A DNA stretch of 64,000 nt from Nageia nagi (Eukaryota; Pinophyta), in contig JBITNC010000001.1 of NCBI GenBank assembly GCA_050084985.1, positions 184,388,001 through 184,452,000 on the forward strand, in the 5' to 3' direction. This document shows, in pieces, positions 33,530 to 44,689 of this stretch; the first letter of the stretch is position 1, and every line of letters begins with the position of its first letter. A program made the position numbers and the translations under genes. The notes under the pieces were generated by a model. The model was not told where the DNA came from, searched no databases, and worked only from the letters and a program-made list of their open reading frames with translations.

Positions 33530-34560
33530 ATGGATGATTTGGAGGAGCAACATTCTACTATTCATATCATGTTGGATGCTAATTTTGAAAGGAGATTTTT
33601 AACAATGGAGGATCATTTGGCTCATTTGGTTGAGTTGTTGGCCACTAGAGAAAATGTAAATGTTAATTAGAGGTAACAAAATGAAGTTGGAGGACCTGAT
33701 TCATCATCTTCATCAAATTGAGTTCCATTCAAAGTCGAGGCCAAAGTGGACATTCATACTTTTAGTGGAGAGGTTGATGCAAATAAGTTGGAAAATTGGT
33801 TGAAATAATTGAAGGTTTATTTCCAGATTCATTATGTTGTAAATGAGGTTGATAAAATCTCTTTTGTTAGAGTAAATATGGGTGGACATGCTTTAGTTTG
33901 GTGGAAAAGTCATATAGAAACTCTTAGTCATGAACACTTATTGAAAATATCTTCTTGGGTTGAATTTAAGAACTTGTTAAGAGATCAATTTTATCCATTG
34001 GGACATCATAATAAATTATTAATAGAATGATAATTCTTTAGGCAAAAAAAAGAGGGAAAATAATTCAAGAATACACTACAAAATTTAGGAAACAAGCTAC
34101 TTTTCTTGGGGTTTCACTAAAAGATTCTCAAACTTTAATGAAGTACATTGAAGCTTTACCTAGTTATTTGCAAAAGACTATCATGTTGTTTATTCCTACT
34201 AATCTTAATCAAGTGTGTCTACAAGCATAATACTTAGAGGAGGATGGTAAAGTAAAGAGACAATATGATTAATCCAATAAGGCTTCTAATTCAAGGGGAT
34301 CACAAAATAAAGGCAAATGTAAGCAAGAAACTAAGACCACTTATACTTCAAAAAAGAAAGAAGATGATAATAGACATTGTAGTCATTGTGATAAAGATGG
34401 TCATGTTGATGATAAGTATTAGAAACTTCATCCAAAATTACATTTTTATAAGAAAATAAATAAGGAGAAAACTAATGTTATGATTTTTAAATGTGAGGAT
34501 GTTCAGAGAAGTTCAAATATTGATGAGAAACTAAATTGTTTAGCCATTCAAAAGGTTGAA
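33530..34560 (+). pseudogene. gag of gypsy element 1 (degenerate)
   Basis: Gag starts at ATG 33530: MDDLEEQHSTIHIMLDANFE, then MEDHLAHLVELLATRENVNV and an early stop. The capsid region (33809-34030) has HALVWWKSHIE and LLRDQFYPLGHHNKL. The linker is Lys-rich. The zinc knuckle near 34376-34420 reads HCSHCDKDGHVDDKY: the fourth ligand is Tyr instead of Cys. Frameshifts and stops are common. Element 2 has the same gag with different lesions. Confidence 0.82.
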
Positions 34561-34599
34561 GAATATTAAGACATTGAAGAACAAAGAATTCATATATTC

Positions 34600-37500
34600 C
34601 ACCGCAAAATCCAAATTAAGAAAATAAGAGTGAATTGAATTATTGATTTGGGTTCTCAAGCAAATTTGATTGGAAACTTTCAACCATCCAAATCCATGTC
34701 CTTTGGGTTAGGTGCATCGCAATGCTAGTTTGCAAATCACTAAACAATGTAAGTTGAAATTTGCTATTTGTACAAAGCACATTGATGAAGTTATGGTTGA
34801 TATTGTTCCTTTATACATTTATGGTGTTAATCTTGGTAACCCATATATGTGGGACAAAGATGGTATTTATTACAAAATATTGAACAAATTATGATTGGTG
34901 AAAGATGGAAATGTGCTTCTAGCTAGTGCACATAAAAGCAAGAAAAAAAAATCTTTGGTCACTACTAATCAAGTAAAATGCCTTATGAATGCTTATAAAA
35001 TGTTTGTGTTGATCATGGTGAAGATTATATCTTTTAGTGAGGTGAATCTCACATTGTTAGCAACGTGCAATGTTGATTTTAGGCTATTAACAATTTACAA
35101 AAGGGAAGAACAAATGCATGAATTGGTTTGAGATTTCATTGACTTATTTGCAAAGCCACATGGATTACCTCCTATGAAGGATATACAACATGATATTTAG
35201 TTGTTACCTGATGCTTCACTTCCCAACATAGATTTGTATCGATAATCAATTTTGGAGCAAAAGGAGATAAAGAAGTAGATTCAAGAGTTGGTTGATCAAG
35301 GTGTGATAAAATTAAGTACATCTTCATGTGGATCACCTATTGTTTTGGTTTTCAAAAAGGATCAAACTTGTAGAATATGTATTAACTATAGGGCACTTAA
35401 CAAAATTACCATGAAAAAATGCCTTCTTTTGGCTAAGATAGATGATATTTTGGATCAGTTGCAATGGGAAATATTCTTCACTAAGCTGGACTTAAGGAGT
35501 GGATATCACCAAGTTTGAATCAAGGAGGAGGACATATGGAATACCAATTTCAAGATAATACAAGGTCTATTTGAGTTGCTTATTTTGCTATGTGGTTTGT
35601 GCAATGCACTGATCACATTTGTGAGAGTAATGAATGATGTGCTTCATCCATTTATTGATTCTTTTGTTATTGTATACTTGGATGATATTCTTGTTTATAG
35701 TTATACTTGGGAAGAACATGTACATATTACACAAGTGTTTCAAGATTTAAATAGGGAGAAGTTGTTCAAAATATCTAAATGTGAGTTTGGCAAAGAGTAT
35801 TTGGTGTATTTGGGCCATGTTATTGGTCATGGACAACTTAAGATAGATCCTAGTAAAGTAAGTGCTATAGTAGATTGGCTAAATCCATATAATGTAACTA
35901 AAATAAGGAGTTTCTTAGGTGCTATCCAATATTTAAGAACATTTATTATTGATTTTTCTCATATTGCTTCACCTTTACATGATGTAACTGACAAGAGGAA
36001 AGTGTTCCAATGGGGGAAACAACAACAAACATATTTTTATACCTTGAAGCAAAAAATTATTAGTGCACTTGTGCTTGCACTTTTTTATTTGTAGAAGCCA
36101 TTCAAAGTGGATACTGATGCAAGTGACTATGCCATGGGAGCCATTTTGTTACAAGGAGGTAAACCAATTTGCTATCATCCTAAAAAAGTTAGTGGGGCCA
36201 TTTTGAATTATGCTAATTATGATAAGGAAATGTATGCATTGGTTTAAGCTGTTAAAAAGAGGAAACATTACTTAATGGGGAAAGAAATAATCATTCATAC
36301 TAATAATCAACCATTAAAGTACTTATAAACTCAATCAAAATTGCAACATACTAGAAATTATAGATGGATAGGTTTTCTACAACAATTTCATCTTATGATC
36401 AAAAATAAAAAAGGAACACAAAATAAGGTTGCTGACATGCTTTCTAGACCACCTATACCTACAAATTCCACATTGAAAGTAGCATGCAACACTGATTTTA
36501 GGCTATTAACAATGTGTAAATAGGGGCTAGTGAGTTCCCTATCAGTGCTAAAATCTCTTCCTTTTATTTTTGAGTCATTTTCAGAGGCATATATGCAAGA
36601 TCATGACTTCGGAGAGGTGCATGTGAAGTTGTCTTCATCTAGGTCCAAGTATGAGGGTTTGGATTATTTTCATTTGCAAAATAGAATTATTATATCATTT
36701 TAATACATTATGTGTACCTATAGGTGAAATTATTGGACTGATTAGAGAAGCACATACTTCAAATATTGTGGGACATTTTAGGGTTGAAAAGATATTGTAC
36801 CATTTGCAAAAGTATGTATATTGGCTAAAGATGCAAGATCAATTTTCAAGTACATAAGGGGGTGTTATTTGTGTTGCATCAATAAGTTAAGTAATAGGAA
36901 ATTGGATTTGTATTAGCCACTACCAGTACCAACTCATCCTTAAGAGTGTATTTCTATGGATTTTGTGGAAAGATTGCTTATGAACAAGAAGGGTTATGAC
37001 TATGTATTGTTGTTATGGATAAATTTAGCAATGTAAGAAGAAAATAACAAGATAAGATGCTGCAAAATTATTCTTTTCACATGTTTGTGTTGATTTTGGA
37101 TTGCCTACTTCTATTGTTTCTAATAGAAATAGTAGATATTTGGGAAAATTTTGGACATATTTGTGGGAAAAGATGAACACAAGTTTTAAGAGGAGTACCA
37201 CCTTTCATCCTCAAACAGATGGATAAAATGAGATGGTGAATAAGAAAGTGGTTCAACTCTTGAGGGGTTATTGTGGCAAGCATCCTAAGTCTTGGGATGA
37301 ACATATTGAATATATCCAACATTAATACAATAGAGTAATTCATTCTTCCATAAATAAGATTTAATTTGAGACTTTTTTTGGTTATTTACCACCTTCACCT
37401 TTTGATTGTGTGTTTGGATAGAAAAAGGATGAAGGAGATTAACTTGAGAAAGAGGAAAATAAAGATGAAAGGTTTGATGAAAAGATTAGGCAAATTCATT

Positions 37501-37700
37501 TAAAAATCCAAGAGCAACTTAAAACAAGCCAAGCAAAGTACAATATGACACATGATAAGCATTGATTTGACCATAAGTTTCATATGAGAGATAATGTTTG
37601 GTTGTATTTTAGTAAGGAGAGGTTGTAAGGACCAGGAAAAAAGTTGAAACCTATAAGGTATGAGCCATTAGAGATTATGGAGCAAGTAAGTGAGAATGCT
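34600..37700 (+). pseudogene. pol of gypsy element 1: protease, RT, RNase H, integrase (degenerate)
   Basis: Protease: IIDLGSQANLI near 34636-34670. RT: ELVDQGVIKLSTSSCGSPIV (35288), FTKLDLRSGYHQV and active site YLDDILVYS (YLDD at 35675-35686). Connection: SFLGAIQYLRTFIIDFSHIA. RNase H: FKVDTDASDYAMGAILLQGG (about 36100-36160). Integrase: an H-x-C-type head near 36740-36900, SMDFV (first Asp, about 36950), then SNRNSRY, where the second catalytic Asp is Asn, then NEMVNKKVVQLLRGY with the Glu kept. The tail is FHMRDNVWLYFSKERL. A chromodomain-like end follows the solo LTR (GEIELWLVVLKG and KPNKTKWME near 38530-38600). Premature stops at 35198, 35276, 36092, 36245 and 36326 recur at the same codons in element 2. 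Confidence 0.87.
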
Positions 37701-37799
37701 TTAGATTGAATCTACTAGCATATATGAATATCTATTCAATTATGAATATGGAACATTTAAAATTATATGATCCATCTATGTTGACTAAAGATGAAGCAA

Positions 37800-38430
37800 G
37801 TTTATGTTATAAAATTATATATTACAGAGCAATGGAACACATAAAATATTGCAGAAAATATAAACACAAAAAATGCATAAATAAGAGAGACACAGATATA
37901 CATGGTTCACCCAGTTTGGGCTACATCCACCTCGAATAGCTAGTCCTTCCTTTCTATTATCCAACAAAATGAAGAGATACAACTTACAGTAGATCCGTTG
38001 TAATATCCTCTATTTTCTCTCATAGTCTCATGTCTCTATTTCTTGCTCACTGAATGCACATCTATTACAATGCCCTCATACAAAGAGAGGGGTTACCTTC
38101 TAGGGAAAAAAGAAACCCTAAACTAAACATAAGTTCTACCGTCAGATCATCCACCTAATGAATGGCCCAGATTGACTAGAAATTACTATACTTTTACAAG
38201 ATGATTTTACATCTATTTTTAGCTTTAGGGGTGCTACCCTTGAACCCCCACCTAGGGATCGTTGGCCCCCGGACCCCCTAGTTAGGGGGGATGGTCCCCC
38301 CTGAACCCCTGCAAGGGGGACAAGTCCCCCCTGCAACCCCCCCACATGGAGGGGTGTATAAACTTCCTGGGGTATACATCCAGCTGAAATAAAGAACTCT
38401 AAATAATCATGCTCCACACATAATAGTTTA
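37800..38430 (-). mobile_element. Solo LTR inserted in element 1, TSD GTTTA, G-rich U3
   Basis: 621-bp insertion (37805-38425) flanked by GTTTA at 37800-37804 and 38426-38430. Element 2 shows the uninterrupted sequence. Plus-strand ends are TGTTAT and ATAATA (CA mutated to TA). It carries GGTTCACCCAGTTTGGGCTA and CATCCACCTCG (37904-37937), a motif related to the LTR at 26275-26792. By that motif and its position the LTR points to the minus strand. Between 38230 and 38350 are many C5-C7 runs, hence G-runs on the LTR's sense strand, in otherwise AT-rich DNA. A 91-codon minus-strand frame through it (38142-38417) is a by-product of these runs. Confidence 0.88.
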
Positions 38431-38663
38431 GATCAAAATTTTCCATCTCTTAATGACTTAACTCCTAATGCTATGGATAAAATCAAGGAGGATTCCATAT
38501 TACAAAAGAAGATTAGTGCTATAAGAAGAGGTGAGATAGAGCTATGGTTGGTTGTACTAAAGGGATAAAAGCCTAATAAAACTAAGTGGATGGAAAATTC
38601 TAGGATAGGGAATTATATCTCATTTATGCATTTATGGGACCAAATGCCTTCTCATTGAGGAGG

Positions 38664-39391
38664 TGTAATCCAAATTAGATCATATGAGCTTGATCTCTAC
38701 AGAAGCATTACTCATCCCAGAGGTATCTATGCTTAGAGATTGGTCAAAAAATAAAATATAGAGGTGCTTGGTGATAAAAACCATGCTATTAACAACCTAA
38801 GAATACTAGTTTTAGGTCATTAATAGCCTTCATTTTGATGAGTCAATAATGGAATTTGAAAGGGCATCAATGGTTTGGATAGTTAAGCAATTTAGGATCA
38901 TCAATCGACATCTTGGATATGTTTCCAAGCCTATTTTAATGCATGCTACTCTCTTGATTCTTCAATGGGAGCTTAGAGAGTTTTGGGATTTTAGGATTAT
39001 AAAGATTTGAAGGAAAACCAAGAGTCATTCTAGAAGTTTTGTAGTTCTAAAGTTATTCTTGTTGTCGTAGGATATTGTAGTAGTGTTGTAGGAGATGATA
39101 TTGCCATTGTTTTGATGATATTTCTCTATATACATTTAATATTGTAATATCCATAGACAATGAGAAGAGAAGAATCTAATTCCACGCTAGATTAGACCAC
39201 ATTGGGTGAACAAGGGCAAATCATTATGTTGATCCTGTTGTGTGTGATTGAGATTGTTAATTTGTAGTTTTACATTATGTAATTTCAAATTTATATGCAA
39301 TTTGATAGATCTCATAATGGTGAATATTTTTTCATTCAAATATGTAATTAAAGATCTAAGTATACTATAAGCATCTAATGATTACATATCA
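38664..39391 (+). repeat. 3' LTR of gypsy element 1
   Basis: 728 bp from TGTAATCCAAATTAG to GATTACATATCA, homologous to 32664-33386. A polypurine-like GAGGAGG precedes it. Confidence 0.88.
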
Positions 39392-40284
39392 ATTTAAGGA
39401 ATATTATTTAGGACCTTATTGAAAAAAACTATAAAAATTAACGATAAGCCACCAAAAGATAAAATTGATATAGTTGGTCTAGTTCATCCTCACAATAAAT
39501 AGGTGTATATCTTCACAAATCCTCTACATCAACCACATCAATAGCATGGATGTAATTCTTTAAGACATCATTTTTTTAATCATTTTATGTCAAAATGAGC
39601 ATGGATGTACTCTAAAGAAATGAAAGAAAGTAGCTACTAAAGTCCCAAAAATGGATTCACTCACTCTCACTCTCATGACACCCACACCATTCATGAAAAT
39701 CAACATGATGCTCACATCATTCATCCTCATGAAAAAATATTACCTATATTCATACAAATGTAAATGGGTCAAGAAACCCACCTAAGTTTGTCATGTTATT
39801 GGTTAAACTCATTTTGTTTTTTTTCCTTTTTTTGTATTCATTTTGTTTATTGTTCCTTCTTTATTTTCCTATTGAATATTATTCTTTTTTGATGATCACT
39901 TTACTTTTCTGAGTGCTTGTATAAAATATGCTTCATGCAATTCTTCCTTGTGTTTTATTGCATGGTATACATGCCATATTCTTATAGGTGTGACATATAT
40001 GTCTTTCTTTTGCATTATTTTAAAAAATAAAAAGAACGTTCATTTTTGTTTCCTAAAATAAATTAATTGCATTATACAATTTATATTTTGCATCACATTT
40101 TTAGAAAATGATTTTTGAATTTTTATGATCTAAGTTATACAAAATTATAAAAAATAATTCATGAAGTGGTATTTATGATTATATTGTTTCATTATTGCAT
40201 ACATGTTAGGTTGCATTACATTAATCATAATGAAAGTAAAAAAACATACAGTATATACAATCATTCATAATCAAATATAAAATT

Positions 40285-40341
<57 letters not shown>

Positions 40342-40430
40342 CAAGTGTCATGAGTACATTCCCACTATGTACTAGATGCAGATGGATGACTACTATTGCT
40401 ACCATCTCCCTAATCCCCACCCCTCCTAGC
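39392..40430. other. Spacer with a TA microsatellite
   Basis: No coding similarity. A (TA)n run of about 24 units lies at 40292-40340. Confidence 0.6.
40292..40340. repeat. (TA)n microsatellite
   Basis: Uninterrupted alternating TA for about 49 bp. Confidence 0.97.
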
Positions 40431-42200
40431 ACTAGTCTAACTTAACATGCTAGTAGTACCCCAAGATAAGTCACTAATATTGAGATCCCTAGTAAAATCC
40501 CTCTCTTTTAGTTGATTATATATTGGTATCAACCTCATAATCTCCTCATGTTGATCTTGGTTCTTCTTCATCTCCTTTATCATAAACTACCAAGCCTAAT
40601 ATAGAGGTGGCATGGCTACTTTGACCTCCAAACAATCCTTCTCCTCCATCACCTCATGCTAGCTTATCCTATTAATATACCACCAATATGGTCAACATCA
40701 CCACCTCAACCTCCAAAAGATGTAGCCTAACTACATTAGCCTCTAGCTCTTTCACTCTTAGAATTAAATCCTATACTTCTGTTAGACATAATATTCATGA
40801 TATGAGTACTTCAAATTTAAAACTACATTATCAAATCCAAATTAAATTTTATGATAATAATACAAATTTGTAAGTTTATGTACTTATATATGAAGCAAAT
40901 ATGGGAATAGAATTTACAATTAGGTTAATGCGTACAATTGGAATATTGGGGGTAATAGGTGGCGATCCGAATTCCATCATCTGAACCTCCTCTTCATAGT
41001 CATCCACATTAATTAAGTATTCATCCAATGAATCCCTAGTAGATATCTCCATCTCCTCATCCCCTCGAACTTAGGAAGACCAATCGATGTAGGAAAAATA
41101 GTGGACCACCACTCATCATATATGAACACTACAATGAGGGTATTTAAGATAATAGCAGGTCCATATCTCTCCATAAGCTCCTCCTAGGTGGTCTTCCATA
41201 TTGGCATCACCAAGGTACTTGTTGGTACATCCCTCTCTTCCATATGATGTAGATAGTATACTAAGGTAGCTAGGATGTCATGTGTGATCATCAACTATCA
41301 AAGTACATGAATTGGGTAGTATGGATCTATGATCCTCCATCAACACTGTAAGAAGCAATGTTGTTGAACCCATACTAGGTGGTGGGCGTCCTCCTCCTAC
41401 ATGTAGTCCTAGTATGCATACTAGATAATATCCTCTAGCTATAGTGCATCTACCTCTTGAAACCTCATCTTTATATCTTTCAATACATTATGTTATCTCA
41501 TCTCTATGGTTCAATAAATGATTATGAGATCAATCTCATCTACGCATGTCTCTAATCCAATAGACATGAACATCATAATGTACTCATATACCTATACCTA
41601 TATCATCTAGCATGAGCAATAATAATATTATATTTTCTCACTATCAATACATGGTGCAAATCCTAATATAATTATGCCAATTTCATAGATCCCCATGCAA
41701 GTACCCTACCCCTAGTGCATATCTCATGCAAGATCTAAATAAGGTTGTATATAAATGTAGAATTATTCTTGTTCAAGCATAAGAATACAACAATCATAGA
41801 ATATTTCCTGATCCATGGCACAAATTGGGATGCTATGTAAAGATAAACTACCCTCTTCTCCCAATCAACTAGTATGAGAGCTCATCCAAGTGATTCTCAT
41901 CTTAGATAGTCCCATGTTATATGTGTTTCCCATAGATGAGAACCCTCCAAACCCAGTACATATCAAGCAATGTCACCATTATTTCATCCATCAAAAGGTG
42001 AAAGGTATTGGAGTCCAAATCCTATCTCTTAAATAGGTTGTAAGTAATGAATAATCAATCAACATGTTCCTAAAACTAGCCTCCTCCAAGATAATATTAT
42101 CATTATTAAACTAGAGTTATCTCCTAACGTTCTCAAGGCAATCTAGTTGCATGGTCCCACCTTGACAAGCATATTTCATCCTTGTAACATACAAATATCA
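40431..42200 (-). pseudogene. Plant mobile domain (PMD) protein relic, copy 2
   Basis: Minus-strand relic of the PMD family, proteins found as host genes (MAIN/MAIL type) and as extra ORFs in plant transposons. The diagnostic part is at about 42000-41900: LDSNTFHLLMDEIMVTLLDM followed by YWVWRVLIYGKHI. This follows the family pattern TFHL-x-x-x-E-x-T-x-TL-D-V...W-x-P-I-x-G. Further on are DALQLEDIIQYAY, DYMQEEDAHHLVWVQQHCFL, ILATLVYYLHHMEERDVPTS and YDEWWSTIFPTSIGLPKFE (41460-41060). The same order of segments occurs in the plus-strand copy at 54010-55780. Stops and frame changes are frequent. It lies between gypsy elements 1 and 2; no gag of its own element is visible. Confidence 0.65.
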
Positions 42201-42343
42201 AACACATGAGTTAATATGGCTTATTATAAAGAAAAATAAGAGCAAATTGAATAAATCAATTTTTTTAAAGAAAATTGAAGCCAAATTGGAATAGCCATGT
42301 TGCTAGAGTTGATCATTTTAGGAAAAAAGAAAAATAGTTGATG

Positions 42344-43513
42344 TGTTGATCTAAATTAGATCATGTCAGGTTATTCTCTATAGGCAAAGTACTCATTCCA
42401 AAGGTATCTATGCTTGGAAATAGACCAAATACTAAAATATAGAGTTAGTAGGTATACAAAACCATGCCACCAATGACATGCAACACTTTTTTGAAGTTGT
42501 TAACAACATGCATCTTGATGAGTTAGTAGGGCAAGTTGAAGAGACATCAACATTTAGGGTAGCTAAGCTATTCAATATCTTCAACCAACATCTTGGAGAT
42601 GATTCTAGGCTTATTTAATGGTGTGTTACTCACTTGTTTGGGGAATGAAAAATAATGGAGTTTTAGGATTTTGGGATCGTAAAGATTTTAAGGAAGACCA
42701 AGAGTCATTATAGAGTTTTTGTAGTTATGAAGTTATTCTTCTTGGTGTAGGATATTGCAGTAGTGTTGTAGGAGATGGTATTGCCATTATTTTGATGGGT
42801 TTTATCTATATGTATGCAATATTTTAATTTCTATGGAAAATGATAAGAGAAGGCTCTAATTCCATGCTGGATTAACCCACATTAGGTGAACCAAGGTAAA
42901 TCATTGTATTGATCTTGTTGTATGTGATTGAGATTGTTAATTTGTAGTTTTATGAATTTGTAATGAAATATTGTGAATATCTAAACTCCTTGTAAATTCA
43001 ATTAATCACTTAAAGGATATGTAGATACCTTAAGGGATTAATTGAATTCTTTATTATGTGTAGACTTTAACCTTACCATGGGGTTAGTTGGTAGGTTAAA
43101 GTTAGGTCATACATTAATTGTAACCCTAACCTTACCCTTGGGTTAAGGGAGGTTAGGGAGGTGCTCTCAAGCTATAAATAGAGGGCCTCTCCTCTTGTAA
43201 CACAACTAAGTTTTTGGAGTAAGATTACTCTACTAGTTTGTGTAGGAGAGGAAGATAATTGTAGTAAGAGGTGCATAGATTGAGAATAGAGAACTAGTTG
43301 TGGATGTACTCCCAAGGAGGGAGGAACCACATTATATTTGTGTTATCTTGTGTGAATGGTGTTATGTTGAATGATTGAGCTTTCTAGTCTTGGAACTTGA
43401 GAATTAGAGTAGGTCTAATTCCTTCAGATGGATCTCATAATGGTAATATTTTTTTATTTGAATCTGTAAGTGAGGATTCAAGTATGCTATAAGCATCTGG
43501 TGATTATATACCA
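42344..43513 (+). repeat. 5' LTR of gypsy element 2, interrupted
   Basis: Starts TGTTGATCTAAATTAG and ends GATTATATACCA. Without the inserted LTR (42959-43426) it corresponds to the 3' LTR. About 30 bp of LTR sequence next to the insertion is missing. Confidence 0.85.
42959..43426 (+). mobile_element. Solo LTR inside the 5' LTR of element 2
   Basis: About 468 bp beginning TGTAATGAAATATTG and ending TCTAATTCCTTCA, with a TATA box (GCTATAAATAGAGGGC, about 43171-43186). Its R/U5-like part (GTGGATGTACTCCCAAGGAG and TTGTGTTATCTTGTGTG) resembles the LTRs at 11241-11737 and 13482-13980, so it is a relative of that copia LTR group. No target duplication was found; a small deletion of the host LTR accompanies it. 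Confidence 0.78.
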
Positions 43514-43515
43514 CA

Positions 43516-43527
43516 TGGTATTAGAGC
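43516..43527 (+). promoter_or_regulatory. Primer-binding site of gypsy element 2
   Basis: TGGTATTAGAGC, the initiator-Met primer site with one C-to-T change, two bases after the LTR. Confidence 0.88.
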
Positions 43528-43590
43528 TTGTATGCATAAAATTTGGGTTGCAATTTCAAGGATTTCAGGCTACCAATAGTGTGCTTTTTG

Positions 43591-44660
43591 ATGTTTGAGA
43601 GATCTCAAAGAATAAAATTGATTCTAGAGGATCTTGATATTGGTCAAAGGTGTAGAGTGAATGAAATTGATAATGTGGAGGAGAAACATTCTACTATTCA
43701 TACCATTTTAGATGCCAATTTTGAAAGGAGATTTTCAAAAATGGAAAATCATTTGGCTCATTTGGCTAAGTTGTTGGCTACTAGAATAAATGTAAATATC
43801 AATCAAAGACATCAATTTGAAGTTGGAGGACCTGATTCATTATCTTCATCAAATTGAGTTCCATTCAAGATGGAGGCCAAAGTGGACATTACTACTTTTG
43901 GAGGAGAGTTTGATGAGGAAAAGTTAAACAATTGGAGGTTTATTTTCAAATCTATGGTATTTTAAATGATGTTGATAAAATCTCTTTTTCTATAGTAAAT
44001 ATGGGTGGACATACTTTAGTTTGGTGGGAAAGCTATGTAGAAACTCATAGTCATGAACACTTATCATAAGTATCTTCTTGGAATGAAGTTAAGGAATTAT
44101 TAAGAGATCAATTTTATGCATTAGGATATCATAATAAATAATTGATGAAATGATAATTGTTTAGACAACAGAGAGGGAAAATAGTTCAAGGATACACTAC
44201 AAAATTTAGGAAACAAGCTAATTTGCTAGGGGTTTCACTAAAATATCCTCAAAATTTAATGAAGTACATTGGAGGTTTACATAGTCATTTGCAAAAGACT
44301 ATCATGTTGTTTAATCCTACTAACCTTGATCAAGTGTGTGTGCAAGCACAATACTTAGAGGAGGATGGTAAAGCAAGAAGATAATATGATGAATCCAAGA
44401 AGGCTTCAAATTCAAGGGAAGGACAAGATAAAGGTAAATATCAAGATAAAGGCAAAGGTAAGCAAGAAACTATGACCACTAACATTTCAAAGAAATAAGG
44501 TAGTAGTAGGCATTGTAGTCATTATGATAAAGATGGTCATGTTGATGAGAAATGTTGGAAATTTCATATATAATTACATCCATATAAGCATAAGAATAAG
44601 GAGAAATCTAATGCTCTGGTTCTTAAATGTGAGGATATTGAACTAAAATAAATTATTCAA
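43591..44660 (+). pseudogene. gag of gypsy element 2 (degenerate)
   Basis: The codon matching the element 1 start (33530) is ATT here, so the nearest in-frame ATG is at 43591 (MFERSQRIKL). The first segment runs to a stop at 43855-43857: HSTIHTILDANFERRFSKME and NHLAHLAKLLATRINVN. The capsid part 44157-44384 has FRQQRGKIVQGYTTKFRKQA and YIGGLHSHLQKTIMLFNPTN. The zinc knuckle near 44511-44560 reads HCSHYDKDGHVDEKCW: the second Cys is Tyr, a different lesion from element 1. Confidence 0.82.
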
Positions 44661-44689
44661 CCATTCAAAAGGTTGAAGAATATCAATAT

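Larger units (their letters stand above)
32664..39391 (+). mobile_element. Ty3/gypsy element 1, full-length but defective
   Basis: Plus-strand element with LTRs at 32664-33386 and 38664-39391, a tRNA-iMet primer site, gag, protease, RT, RNase H, integrase, and a purine-rich tract (GAGGAGG) before the 3' LTR. It is the same family as element 2 (42344-48922), lying in the same orientation 2.95 kb away. A 621-bp solo LTR of another family sits in its 3' coding end. No clear target duplication (ATTTT versus ATTTA at the edges). Confidence 0.9.

Noticed and set aside
36820-36910. Cys-rich stretch in element 1 that could suggest a host zinc-finger gene
   Set aside because: It is the HHCC head of the gypsy integrase, in the expected place between RNase H and the catalytic core.
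38142-38417. 91-codon minus-strand ORF rich in Gly
   Set aside because: A product of the G-runs in the solo LTR at 37805-38425, not a gene.
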